Shown here: in pieces, positions 53,134 to 63,011 of the stretch
Layout: each line of letters begins with the position of its first letter
Numbering within the stretch: position 1 is the first letter of the stretch
NCBI GenBank assembly: GCA_917880885.1
Contig: OU862927.1
Span: forward strand, 22,847,450-22,911,449
DNA length: 64,000 nt
From: Limnephilus marmoratus
Taxonomy: Eukaryota; Arthropoda; Insecta; Trichoptera; Limnephilidae
Direction: 5' to 3'
Program-made: the position numbers and the translations under genes
The notes under the pieces: generated by a model
What the model saw: only the letters and a program-made list of their open reading frames with translations
Told to the model about the DNA's origin: nothing
The model's database searches: none

Positions 53134-53550
53134 GGTTAAACGTCACGTAAGTTATAATATATGCATTCACAGATGGCGCCAATCAAATTATTTTAGGTTT
53201 GTAATACTTTTTGCACGTTTTGCTCTAAAATATTGAGGTGAATTAATTGTTTGCGCTCGTACATATTTAATATGAATATAATTAAATAGTTTTGTCCAAA
53301 AACAAACCCAAATCTTTCAAGAAAGGCTGAAAAATACAATATTGTATAAGTCACCGATACAAAATTGAATTTTTCAGCCTTTTTCTTAAGATTTGGGTTT
53401 GTTTATGGACAAAACTATTTATTTAGGTTCATATTAAATATACGGGCGCAAACCTTTAATTTACCTTAATATTTTAAAGCAAAACGTGAAAAAAGTATTA
53501 AATACCTAAAATAATTTTTTGGCAGATTATAACGTACGTGACGTTTAACC
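53134..53550. mobile_element. Foldback MITE, TTAA on both sides
   Basis: GGTTAAACGTCACGTA starts at 53134 and its mirror ends at 53550. TTAA precedes (53130-53133) and follows (53551-53554). The arms extend ~200 bp, so almost the whole element is a hairpin around 53350. TTAA duplication is the piggyBac habit, but the TIR start is not a known piggyBac one. Confidence 0.75.
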
Positions 53551-53554
53551 TTAA

Positions 53555-54132
53555 TAAACATGTTAAAAAAGCTCTTAGGCCCCAGAAAAACCAGTGTATA
53601 ATATTGATTTTCTGTTCAATGATTATTACAAAATATAACGTACAAAAATATAAAAATGTGAGCATTTTTAATCAATATCAGGTGTAAGTAAAATTTTACC
53701 ATACTTCAGTTTATTATACCTCAATGTACTTCAGTCACTCGAACAACCCCACAACATATGTACTTCTAACAGTTACCTCTTCAGAGTGATAGAGCGATAC
53801 TCTATTTATCGCCATTGTAAAAATCATAAAGAAATGGCTTTAGTTTTGTTTAGTGATCACATCTGCACAGCTCAATACTCCCCAAACCTGCTCTTTCCTT
53901 TCTTCTTCAGTTTCAATCTCACAACTGAGAACTATTTAAATTTTAGTAGGTACCAACCTAACACCTCATTCCACAGAAAACCACTGTACGTATCGTCCTT
54001 GTGAGAGACAAGTACCTACTCCTAATTGAAACATCTAAATTTGATAAGCTCTGCTTAGCGATTGGAGAAACGATTAGACCCAGATAATTCCCATTCTTTC
54101 AATTTCCCATGTTTACATCTCTTTTCTATTGG
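53555..54132. other. No recognised feature
   Basis: A 72-codon frame at 53786-54004 has no motif; nothing assigned. Confidence 0.4.
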
Positions 54133-54254
54133 TCTCACGGGGCCGAGGGGTAAGGCTCGTGACTCGCTATCCGAAGGTTGCACTGCGAATCCCGTCGTGC
54201 GCAAATAAATTTTATTTGATTAATTAGCGTTATTTCACAATGAATTCATTTAAA
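54133..54254 (+). mobile_element. SINE-A head, start of a copy split by later insertions
   Basis: GGCCGAGGGGTAAGGCTCGT, weak B box GCGAATCCC, and AATAAATTTTATTTGATTAA. The body resumes after the Helitron at 55226 (TATAGTATCTTTACGGCACG), and again at 55685 and 60843. Confidence 0.75.
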
Positions 54255-55225
54255 AACTTATATAAGTATAAAAATCTCGTGTCACGGTGGTTGTGGTCGC
54301 ACTCCTCCGAAACGACTTGACAGATTTTTATGAAATATTTTATGTATTTTTCGTAGGTATGAGAATAGGTTTTAAAGTATATTTCATACCGCTAGGTGAT
54401 TAGGGTGTCCCTATTCAGAAAAAAAATATGTATTTTAGGAAAAAAAATTGTATTTTTTTTTAATTTGGCATCAAAAAATATCTTTACCCCAAATTTTAAC
54501 CCTCCCACCTCCACCCTCCCATTATTTAATCGCGATTTTAGTATTTTTGTATAAACCAAGTGGTTCGCTACGTTTGGTGATTTAGCAGGGGTGCCCGGGT
54601 TCATGGGGTGAGGTTTGTCTAGATCTTGGAGGCGGATGACCAGGACACACTGAACCCCCAGCCACCCCTTAAATCCATTTCCTTCCCAGAACTCTCCTTC
54701 CTTTCCTTAAAAAAACCTCCACACAGCATCCTCAAAGGTGACATAGGCCCTGAGGGAAATTATTTTCCTCGGGGCCTCCTGTGTGGAGCTCATATAAAAA
54801 AAAAAACAGAACGAAATTATTCATGTTGTTGAATGACAGATGGCGCTACGTCCGCCTCATCGAACTTTCATCCACACATGCGCAAGACATTGACGAGAAG
54901 CGTCGCGTCATTTTGATATTTCATTCGGCATCATGTTCTCACTTGGGCAAACCATTATTTGTGTTGGCTAAAGATGGACTGACAAAAAGTATCGTACAAT
55001 CAATTGCTCTTCGAAATTCATGTTGATTTCTTTATTTCGTTTTCCTACTTTAGCTGGCGTTTTTTTTTTTTATCGGCGGTCATCGTCTACAACGCTCCAT
55101 TCCTATTTCTGTCATAGATCCCATCCCCACACACTTACAATACATTCGTTATTTTTTATTTAACAACCAAAATATTCACAAAAAATAATTTATATGGCAG
55201 AACAAGGTTTGTCGGGTCAGCTAGT
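54255..55225 (+). mobile_element. Helitron-like element with SINE-B inside
   Basis: TATAAAAATCTCGTGTCACG at the 5' end and TTGTCGGGTCAGCTAGT at the 3' end. A SINE-B occupies 54556-54806. It sits within the SINE-A body. The open frame 54781-55026 is not supported as a gene. Confidence 0.75.
54556..54806 (+). mobile_element. SINE-B, short-subfamily copy, head truncated
   Basis: AAGTGGTTCGCTACGTTTGG through CCACACAGCATCCTC, the GGCCCTGAGGGAAA / TTTTCCTCGGGGCC hairpin and an A-run at 54796-54806. Confidence 0.85.
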
Positions 55226-55273
55226 AGTATATAGTATCTTTACGGCACGATCCAGAGTGGAAGATACTCACAT

Positions 55274-55684
55274 TAAAAAAAAAACATTCGTAGAATTTAA
55301 GGTTCCACCTAAATTAAAGCAGCTGAGAATAGTGTGCTACTCGACATAAATATAAAATCACGGCCGGAAAAAGAGGTTTTCTGCAATTTACAATAAAAAA
55401 TTGTGCCATTTTATTCAGCTTCTATTTTATATTAAATTTGTTTTCGACGCAGGTTGATGAACAGCGATCAAAATATTATTTACCCGGAGGCTTTTTATCC
55501 GATAGGCAAATATATTTATGGGAGACATTTCACACTCTAATGGAAAATGAAGTGTAGGTGCCCACATTATTTTTCGTTTGACGGTTTTTTTTGTGCGTTT
55601 TGTAAACCGACGAGTTTCTTTTTACGGGCTCTATTTGAAATATTTAAATGGCTTTATTATAAATTCGGTTATAATGGGGCGTGG
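55274..55684. mobile_element. Unidentified insertion flanked by a 13-bp direct repeat
   Basis: GTGGAAGATACTC ends at 55271 and recurs at 55681-55693, both belonging to SINE-A sequence. A duplication of that length suits LINE-type integration. The insert has no recognised family and starts with an A-run (55277-55286). Confidence 0.55.
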
Positions 55685-55906
55685 AAGATACTCTCAGTAA
55701 TGCCCTGGTGAGTGACCACTACTCAGAATTGAAACGTTAGTAAACAATGGCTTGTAGCCCGATCAGAGTAGGCAGGTACTTTCCCACCTTCCTCCTCCAC
55801 ATATCCTTTTCCTCCCTTGTAAGTACCTATCTTCAGTTTCACAATATATCCCAATTGTGGATACCCTAGTCCCAATGGCTCCAGACAGTTGGGAAGAGTT
55901 GGTAAT
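55685..55906 (+). mobile_element. SINE-A body piece, cut by gypsy B
   Basis: ATACTCTCAGTAATGCCCTG, CCCAATTGTGGATACCCTAG and AGACAGTTGGGAAGAGTTGG match the SINE-A 3' half. The tail continues at 60843 (CTAGTGCGATATTCATA). Confidence 0.8.
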
Positions 55907-56064
55907 TGTGACGTATGTGTATGAGGGTGACGGCATGAGAGCGAGATAGCGAGTATGGGAAGTATAAAAGGGATGTACCGCTATTGAGCGCTCTCTCCAT
56001 ATTAATCTGGCAATCAATAAACATCGTAACATCTTGATATTATTTTCTACCCGCCAACACCACA
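55907..56064 (+). repeat. 5' LTR of gypsy B
   Basis: 158 bp, TGTGACGTATG ... CAACACCACA. TATAAAAG at 55963-55970, AATAAA near 56017. The first ~106 bp equal the 3' LTR; the last ~50 bp do not. Confidence 0.9.
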
Positions 56065-56066
56065 GT

Positions 56067-56082
56067 TGGCGCAGCTCGGTAG
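56067..56082 (+). promoter_or_regulatory. Primer-binding site of gypsy B
   Basis: TGGCGCAGCTCGGTAG starts two bases after the LTR and shares its first nine bases with the site of the other gypsy family. Confidence 0.7.
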
Positions 56083-56555
56083 TTCGTAATTTTTTACGTA
56101 AATTGGAAGAATCTACGCGGTAGATTTCGGGATCTGACGGATTGTTGTCAGGATTGCAGGAAGCGATCGCAGGAAGCGATCGCATTAAGAAGAAATTGGA
56201 GCAGCCACACGCAAGTATTCGCGTGTGTGGGACCGACAAATTACAAAATTATTGTCGTTCGGGTACACCGTGTAACGGGGTACAAAAGGACCGGATCAAG
56301 GATCGGGTCAAGGACTGGATCATCGTGTGGATTAGCCGGGAACCAGGACTTGGTTTCCGTCGCTGCAGTCTGGGAAGGAAGACCTCGGAGTAGGGATTGG
56401 ATCCGCAGCTGTCGGGAGACGGAGCCAGACGGGGACGGTGATCTACAGCTCTGGGTGGCGTGCACGTGGAACGTGGAACGTGGACCTCGGAGTGTAGCCT
56501 TCTGGGAAGTGCTGAGATAAGTAGTCTTGATTATTTTGTTTCAGCTCTTCCCCCA

Positions 56556-59500
56556 ATGGAGGGTGTTTGTAAAAATTTGGGGACGTTCTGTTACAGAACG
56601 GGAAACTGGTCATTGTTCAAGGAACGACTGGATCAGGCCCTCATTTTACATGATGACAAAGTGTTATCACAAGAACGCAAAAGAGCATTTTTGCTGAGTT
56701 GCCTCACCGAAGAAACTTTCTCTTTATTATGTGATCTATGTTTCCCTAAAAAGGTTTCTGTTTGTTCTTTTGATGATTTATGTAAATTATTTGATTCACA
56801 TTGCAAACCTATTCAAAATATTTTCGAGTCGCGTGAGTTATTTTATAAGTGTAAACAGCTAGCTAACGAATCTATTAAAGATTACGCTGCTAGGTTGAGA
56901 GGACTGAGTTTGACGTGCAATTTTGAATTGAGGCTGGAATCTTGTTTAAAAGACATATTCATTATTGGAATTTTCAATGAAAAATTGAAACATAAGTTGT
57001 TCGTTGAGGGGGTAAATACTTCTTTTTCGGAATGCGTTCAGTTAGCAGCTTCATGGGAACATGTTGTTAATTTTAAGAAAGTTGATACGAATTTAAATGT
57101 TGTGCATAAGGATAGTAATGTTGTCCGTAAATCCAGGTCGGATAGTCCGATCAGATTTAAAAGTGCAGTGCGTAGTAAGACGCCAGTAAATTTTGCATTA
57201 AAAAAATGTTTTTTGTGCGGAAAAACGAATCATTTGCAGAAAGATTGTTGGAAGAATATTTTTTGTAATCGGTGCAATAAATCGGGTCATCCTAGTAATG
57301 TGTGTAAAAACAGTAAAATTAATGTAGGTAATAAGAATAAACGATTAAATTCGGTTTTTATGTTGCATGACGGCACGGGGCCGGAACCGATATTCGTAGA
57401 TCTCATTATTGGTAACACTGTTCTGCGAGCGATTGTTGACACCGGCGCTGAGATTAATGCAATTCCATATGAAGTGTATTTAAAAGATTTTGTTTCTTGT
57501 AAATTGGAAAGATGCGATATTCATTTGTCAGGATATGACGGGAAACGGTTAAATATTGTAGGTAAAGTTAATTTAAGTGTGTTATTTTTAAATAAAAGTG
57601 TAGATACGCAGTTTATAATAATTAAAAACGGTAATTCTACGATTGTTGGTAGAAATTTTTTACAAGTTTTCGGTATCGGATTAAGTGGAATAAATTCGGT
57701 AAATACCAGTGAGACTAGTTGTGATAATCAATTAAATTTTCGTGATAGTTTAAAGAAAAAATATGCTCATGTGTTTTCAGAAAAATCGGGTAGGCTTATA
57801 GGTTATGAAGCTAACATCGAAGTTATTTCGGAGTTCAGGCCAAAGTTTGTGAATCCAAGATCGTTACCTTTTAGTTTACGTGGAAAGGTAGAGGAGGAAT
57901 TAAATAAGATGTTACGTGAAGATATAATTGAAAAAGTAGAAATAAGTGATATGGCTAGTCCGATTGTTGTTGTAAAAAAGAAAGACGGTTCAATTAGAAT
58001 TTGTACTGATTTTAAAACCACATTAAACCCTATGTTAGCGAAGTTGAAATATCCATTGCCTCGTATAGAAGATTTAATTTCATCTTTAAATGGTGCGAAA
58101 TTTTTTGCTAAAATAGATTTGCGTAATGCTTTTGGTCAGATTTCGTTGAACGAGAAGTCGAGAAAATTATGTGTGATAAGTACGCATGTAGGTTTATTCA
58201 GGTTTAAAGTGTTGCCTTTCGGTTTGACCACAAGCCCGGCTATATTTATGCAAGTTATTCAGGCGGTAGTAGGTACACTTCGTAACGTTCGTATATTTCT
58301 AGATGATATTTTGTTGTTTGGAAATTCTGAAGAGGAATTATTCTCTATTTGTGAATCTGTACTTAGCAAGTTAAGTGATTGTGGATTAACTATTAATGAA
58401 AATAAGTGTTCTTTTCTAAAAACTGAGATAGAATATTTAGGTTTTAAAATTTCGCGGAAAGGAGTTATGCCTTTAGAAAATAAAATCTGTGCGATTACTC
58501 AAATGGCAGTACCGAAAAATGTTTCAGAACTTAGGAGTTTACTTGGGGTTATTTCATATTATAGAGCTTTTGTTCATAATATTTCAGGTATTTTGTCTCC
58601 ATTGTATAACTTGTTAAAAAGGGGAGTAAAATATGTGTGGTCTGAGGAATGTAATATTGCGTTTGAGCGAGTTAAGAAACTGCTGACGTCAGATAATATT
58701 TTAGTGCATTTTGATCCTAATTTACCAATTAAACTTATTTCAGACGCATCTGAAAAAGCGTTATCAGCGGTGATTTGCCATGTATATGATAATGGTTTAG
58801 AGAGACCTATCGCATTTGCTAGCCGATTATTGTCAGAAACAGAATTAAAGTACTCTATTTTAGATAAGGAAGCGTGTGCTATAATTTTTGGGTTGAAGAA
58901 ATTCTTTCAGTATTTATACGGCAATAAATTTGTTTTGGCTTGCGACAATAAATCGTTAGTACACATTTTGAACACGGATAAGCAAGTACCTGTTTTGGCC
59001 GCTAACCGTCTCCAGAGGTACGCCCTAATACTCCAGACTTTTGACTATAGTATAGAGCATATTAAGTCAGGTGATAACAAAGCGGATTTCTTATCACGAA
59101 TGCAGATTAATAATAAGGATAATTTAGATGTGTGTAGCGACGATATTGATGCTAGCGATTATTTTTTAAATTATATTGATTCTTTAAACGTGAATACGGT
59201 TGAGTCAGAGTTTGTGAACATAATCGAGTCAGAAACAACATTAAATGCGGAAACGATGAAACAGTTTTCGATTAATGATGTAAATATAGCGAGCATTATC
59301 GAGTTCACAGCAAATGGTTGGCCGGAGAAAAAGTTCTTAAAGGATGATTTATTGAAATTCTGGTATTTTAGGGATAAATTATCGACTTATAATTCATGTT
59401 TATTTTATAATAATAAATTTGTAGTTCCAAGGGAATTAAGGGAAATTATATTGAATTTTTTACATCAATCACATTTAGGCATTGTAAAATCGAAAAGTCT

Positions 59501-60566
59501 TGCTCGAAATTATTTTTTTTGGCTCGGAATGAACAATGATATAGAAGTAACTGTGAAACAGTGTGCTCGATGCATGGAATGTTTACCTACTCCGTGTAAA
59601 GTTGAGTTGGCACCTTGGCCAATAAGTGGTTTAATCTGGAGTAGATTGCATATTGACTTCATGGGACCGTTGGGAGGTCATAATTTTTTAATTATTGTTG
59701 ATGCAACTACAAAATGGATAGACTGTCATGTTGTAAATAAGGTAGATTCGTTTTGTACAATAAAAGTTTTGAAAAGATTATTTTCTATGTTCGGAATCCC
59801 GGAACAAATTGTAAGTGACAATGGTACAGCTTTCACATCGTCAGTTTTTAAGGAATTTTGTCATAATTATAATATAGAATCATTGACTTCAGCTGTACAG
59901 CATCCTGCTTCTAACGGTTTAGCTGAAAATGGGGTTAAAACAGTGAAGAATTTTTTGAAAAAAATTATGGTAAATAATAAATTTCCTACTGATTTTGAAG
60001 ATAAACTTTTGACGTTTTTAGTTGATATTAGAAATACGCCTTCAATGTCTACGGGCATTGAGCCTAGTACATTAATGTTGGGTAGGAAGATTAGATCAAT
60101 TTTTAATACGATTATTCCAATAGTGGATAATGTTGAGAGTCAAGGTTTTAAAGGAATTGACAACACGGTTAAAAACAAAATGTTATTGAGCCAGCATAAA
60201 CAGAAAAAGTATTATAGAGGAAGAAAATTTAAAAAGTACTTTGAGGTTGGTTCTAAAGTTTTAGCCAGGGATTTAAGAAGTAATGATAATAAATGGATTT
60301 TAGGAAAAATTTTTAAAAGATTGGGGAATAGGATTTATTTAGTTAAAATTATGTCTACGGGACAAATTTGGAAACGCCACCATGATCAGATTTCAGAGAG
60401 GAAGGTTAGGTGGGGGGAGTGTGATAGGTCTGATGATTTGCTGGACCTGGGTCCACTCTCGGATGTGGACATGACCAAATTTCCTAATTCCTCTAATTTT
60501 TGCAGGTCACCTACACCATGGGAGGGGAGGTTACGCCCTCGAGGTCAACGCCCACGCTACACGTGA
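56556..60566 (+). CDS. Gag-Pol polyprotein of gypsy B
   Basis: The frame is open from 56460, but I choose the Met at 56556 (MEGVCKNLG), the counterpart of the other family's start. Numbered from 56460: two CX2CX4HX4C knuckles at ~250-282; protease DTGA at 327-330; RT KIDLRNAF (~551) and FLDD at 613-616; RNase H SDAS at 761-764, Glu 804, Asp 829; integrase His 1002, His 1005, Cys 1035, Cys 1038; DDE Asp 1066, Asp 1120, Glu 1156. Gag and Pol are in one frame with no stop between, and no catalytic residue is lost. It is the only intact large ORF in the window. No envelope ORF follows. Confidence 0.95.
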   Translation: MEGVCKNLGTFCYRTGNWSLFKERLDQALILHDDKVLSQERKRAFLLSCLTEETFSLLCDLCFPKKVSVCSFDDLCKLFDSHCKPIQNIFESRELFYKCKQLANESIKDYAARLRGLSLTCNFELRLESCLKDIFIIGIFNEKLKHKLFVEGVNTSFSECVQLAASWEHVVNFKKVDTNLNVVHKDSNVVRKSRSDSPIRFKSAVRSKTPVNFALKKCFLCGKTNHLQKDCWKNIFCNRCNKSGHPSNVCKNSKINVGNKNKRLNSVFMLHDGTGPEPIFVDLIIGNTVLRAIVDTGAEINAIPYEVYLKDFVSCKLERCDIHLSGYDGKRLNIVGKVNLSVLFLNKSVDTQFIIIKNGNSTIVGRNFLQVFGIGLSGINSVNTSETSCDNQLNFRDSLKKKYAHVFSEKSGRLIGYEANIEVISEFRPKFVNPRSLPFSLRGKVEEELNKMLREDIIEKVEISDMASPIVVVKKKDGSIRICTDFKTTLNPMLAKLKYPLPRIEDLISSLNGAKFFAKIDLRNAFGQISLNEKSRKLCVISTHVGLFRFKVLPFGLTTSPAIFMQVIQAVVGTLRNVRIFLDDILLFGNSEEELFSICESVLSKLSDCGLTINENKCSFLKTEIEYLGFKISRKGVMPLENKICAITQMAVPKNVSELRSLLGVISYYRAFVHNISGILSPLYNLLKRGVKYVWSEECNIAFERVKKLLTSDNILVHFDPNLPIKLISDASEKALSAVICHVYDNGLERPIAFASRLLSETELKYSILDKEACAIIFGLKKFFQYLYGNKFVLACDNKSLVHILNTDKQVPVLAANRLQRYALILQTFDYSIEHIKSGDNKADFLSRMQINNKDNLDVCSDDIDASDYFLNYIDSLNVNTVESEFVNIIESETTLNAETMKQFSINDVNIASIIEFTANGWPEKKFLKDDLLKFWYFRDKLSTYNSCLFYNNKFVVPRELREIILNFLHQSHLGIVKSKSLARNYFFWLGMNNDIEVTVKQCARCMECLPTPCKVELAPWPISGLIWSRLHIDFMGPLGGHNFLIIVDATTKWIDCHVVNKVDSFCTIKVLKRLFSMFGIPEQIVSDNGTAFTSSVFKEFCHNYNIESLTSAVQHPASNGLAENGVKTVKNFLKKIMVNNKFPTDFEDKLLTFLVDIRNTPSMSTGIEPSTLMLGRKIRSIFNTIIPIVDNVESQGFKGIDNTVKNKMLLSQHKQKKYYRGRKFKKYFEVGSKVLARDLRSNDNKWILGKIFKRLGNRIYLVKIMSTGQIWKRHHDQISERKVRWGECDRSDDLLDLGPLSDVDMTKFPNSSNFCRSPTPWEGRLRPRGQRPRYT

Positions 60567-60663
60567 AGAATAAGAATAATTACATATACTATGGAATGGA
60601 AATATTTAGATATTTTGTTTTGTATAAATTTGTGAATAAAGAAATGTATGTAATTAGGTTTTA

Positions 60664-60673
60664 AGTGTGGGGG
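60664..60673 (+). promoter_or_regulatory. Purine-rich tract before the 3' LTR of gypsy B
   Basis: AGTGTGGGGG immediately precedes the LTR; shorter and less pure than the tract of the other family. Confidence 0.6.
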
Positions 60674-60837
60674 TGTGACGTATGTGTATGAGGGTGACGG
60701 CATGAGAGCGAGATAGCGAGTATGGGAAGTATAAAAGGGATGTACCGCTATTGAGCGCTCTCTCCATATTAATCTGGCAACCAATAAACATTGTAACATT
60801 AACAGATGTTATTACTACCCGATCCCAAGACATCACA
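60674..60837 (+). repeat. 3' LTR of gypsy B
   Basis: 164 bp. TATAAAAG at 60730-60737 and AATAAACATTG near 60784. The segment after the poly(A) signal differs strongly from the 5' LTR. Confidence 0.9.
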
Positions 60838-60842
60838 GTAAT

Positions 60843-61196
60843 CTAGTGCGATATTCATATTTGGTGTGTTTATTGTGTTTGTCGTTTATGTTGTTTATGT
60901 TGTGGTTGTTGTGTTTGTTCGGTTTATTATGTTTGTTGGGTTTGTTGTGTTTGTTGTGCATGTTGTGTTTGTTGTGTTCGTTGATTATGTTGTATTTGTT
61001 GTTTTTGTTGTGTTTGTTGTGATTGTTGTGTATGTTGTGTTTGTTGTGTTTGTTGTGTTTGTTGTGTTTATTGTGTTTGTTGGGTTTGTTGTGTTTGTTG
61101 TGTTCGTTGGGATTGTTGTGTTTTTTGTGTTTGTTGTGATTATTGTGTTTGTTGTGTTTGTTGTGTTTGTTGTTTGTTGTGTTTGTTTTGTGCGTT
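60843..61196. repeat. SINE-A tail followed by a 9-bp minisatellite
   Basis: After CTAGTGCGATATTCATA the sequence becomes ~36 imperfect units of GTTTGTTGT up to 61196. The frames it creates on both strands (VFVVFV and NKHNKH repeats) are artefacts of the repeat. Confidence 0.9.
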
Positions 61197-61499
61197 TCCG
61201 CAAAATCGGCGATAATCAAATGCGAAATCAGTGCGAAATCCGAAATTTCCCTAAAATGGCTTTATGCATAATAATTTATGTAGACATATAGATATAATTT
61301 TTTTGTATTTTTTTAATTCTATTCTTTTTATTATTTTATTATTTCTTATAATCGCCCGCTAAACTGCCAAAGCAATTTATCAGTAGTCAATTTCAAAATA
61401 TTGATATTAAAAAACCAGAATAAAGAAAATACTAGTCGATATAGTAAAATACTATTTCAAGTGACCACAATACAATGGAATAAAATACACCAACAGATA
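61197..61499. other. No recognised feature
   Basis: AT-rich spacer. Confidence 0.4.
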
Positions 61500-61712
61500 T
61501 ACCACAACTTTTTTTTTCTTTTTTAAAAGAAAGAGAAAACATTCCCGGGTTACAAGTAACCTGACAATATTTGAAAAAAATTTACTACCACCACAGTAAG
61601 CGGAAAATGTTACTTTTGGCCTGATGGAGGACTTAGACAGCCGAGTAATCGAACACGCGACGCCTGGGTGGGACCCAAACACGATGCCAACTCAGCCACT
61701 GACCAGTTAAAA
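61500..61712 (-). mobile_element. SINE-C, tRNA-derived
   Basis: Minus strand: CTGGTCAGTGGCTGAGTTGG (A-box-like) at 61712, GTGTTCGATTACTC (B-box-like) near 61650, body, and an A-rich end at 61510-61500. Distinct from SINE-A. Confidence 0.6.
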
Positions 61713-61940
61713 TACCTAAACGCAGTCAATCATACGTAAATACTTAAGATTACATACGTACAATCTATGGATTCTAATGGATTTCGAAACAATGTCAGCA
61801 CAAAAAATTGTGACTTAACCATTTTTCAGCATTTTTTACTACAATATTAAAATCCCTATTTTTTATTAATCTTTTTTAATATAGCTATAACTTTGTGGTT
61901 ATCCTTATAGAAAAATGAAACTATTCAACTTCGTATATTC

Positions 61941-61970
61941 GTTTCGGAACAAACGTTCCTTCTTCAGGGA
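61941..61970 (-). ncRNA. Hammerhead remnant, left terminus
   Basis: TCC, CTGAAGA, GGAAC(...)GTTCC stem, GAA, ACGAAT: the palindromic stem III and the cleavage triplet are gone, so inactivity is expected. Confidence 0.5.
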
Positions 61971-61989
61971 AAGCTTATACCAATTAATC

Positions 61990-62160
61990 AAAGAACATTT
62001 AAGGTGTCTTAATAATAATAATTTTTCTGAGTTCGCTAATCATATCATTGAAAATAACCACAGTTTTGAAAAAAATACAGGGATAAATATTCTTCATATT
62101 AATCATAAAGGAAAACGTTTAGATAACTTAGAAGCCTTGGAAATTAAAAAAATCCGTTAA
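61990..62160 (+). pseudogene. GIY-YIG domain, C-terminal half
   Basis: LIKEHLRCLNNNNFSEFANH, then IIENNHSFEKN and LEALEIKK equal the 51.6-kb copy from its conserved Arg block onward. The catalytic Tyr-containing half is missing. Confidence 0.75.
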
Positions 62161-62341
62161 AAATAATGAATCTATTATCAACAAACAAAAAATATTGTCA
62201 TATAGCCCAATCATGGATTTGTTTCCCTACCCACCCACTCTACATTAATACCTACCCACCCAATCTACAATAATAACTAGCAACGGCTCCACCCTTACCA
62301 TAATAAAACATTGTTCGAAACTGTCAAATTAGTATAAGCTT

Positions 62342-62379
62342 TCCCTGAAGAAAGAACGTTTGTTCCGAAACCGGTCGGA
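62342..62379 (+). ncRNA. Hammerhead ribozyme motif, right terminus
   Basis: TCC, CTGAAGA, GAACG(TTT)GTTC stem, GAA, ACCGGT, C, GGA. Core complete, stem I TCC:GGA, GUC triplet. Confidence 0.75.
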
Positions 62380-62410
62380 TTTACGCATTATATAAGTGGT
62401 TTATACAAAG

Positions 62411-63011
62411 TTGAATTGTTTCATTTTTTTATTAATCTACTTAATTCAAATATTTCCATAATAATCGAATTTCAAAATTGCTAAAATAATGAGTACCACG
62501 TCTACGTATATAGCAAGTTCTCACAATAATTCATCCATTATTGAAAAAGAAAATTTCACAACATAACCGAAAACAGAACGACCATGGAAACCTTGGAAAA
62601 TGAATTACATCAATCATATTTTAGAGTATTAGATGCAGTATTGCGTTGCCAGTCATCAAACAATCGAATTGCATTAGTTGAAGTAAAAGTGCATCTCGAT
62701 AGGTCCAATTCACACGAATTGAAGCCATTGTCTTCTCTGAAAGTGAATTAATTCACCTGGTATTTTGTGAACTATAGAATGCTTAGTAATGAGAAACAGC
62801 TTGGTATATTTATAATATTTCTTGAGACTTACGTATATTATAGATTAAATCTCTTGGTAAATGATTAAGATTAAGTTATTGGTCCATAATTTGATGTTGA
62901 CCGTACAGGGTGATATTTTTAGGCCTAGAAAAAATAGAGTTTTATCTTGGGCCGCTTTGTAGTAAAATCAATCGAAGGGCGTTTACATCAAATCAAAATC
63001 TATTTAATTTT
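62411..63011. other. No recognised feature
   Basis: AT-rich; no supported ORF. Confidence 0.4.

Larger units (their letters stand above)
55907..60837 (+). mobile_element. Ty3/gypsy element B, single-ORF copy
   Basis: LTRs at 55907-56064 and 60674-60837, with GTAAT repeated at 55902-55906 and 60838-60842. One uninterrupted gag-pol frame. It resembles the array at 24-34 kb in domain order and primer site but is a distinct family. No env. Confidence 0.95.
61880..62410 (+). mobile_element. Compact Penelope-like unit, second copy with deletions
   Basis: Left part ATAGCTATAACTTTGTGGTT and a minus-strand hammerhead remnant; then ATCAAAGAACATTTAAGGTG opens a GIY-YIG C-terminal half to 62160; then the right arm with a complete hammerhead. 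Compared with 51366-52135, the left arm and the first half of the domain are deleted. Confidence 0.75.

Noticed and set aside
54781..55026. 81-codon frame between SINE-B and Helitron end
   Set aside because: Begins inside the SINE-B A-tail; no motif.
60833..61291. Repetitive VFVV and NKH frames
   Set aside because: Produced by the 9-bp minisatellite in several frames on both strands.
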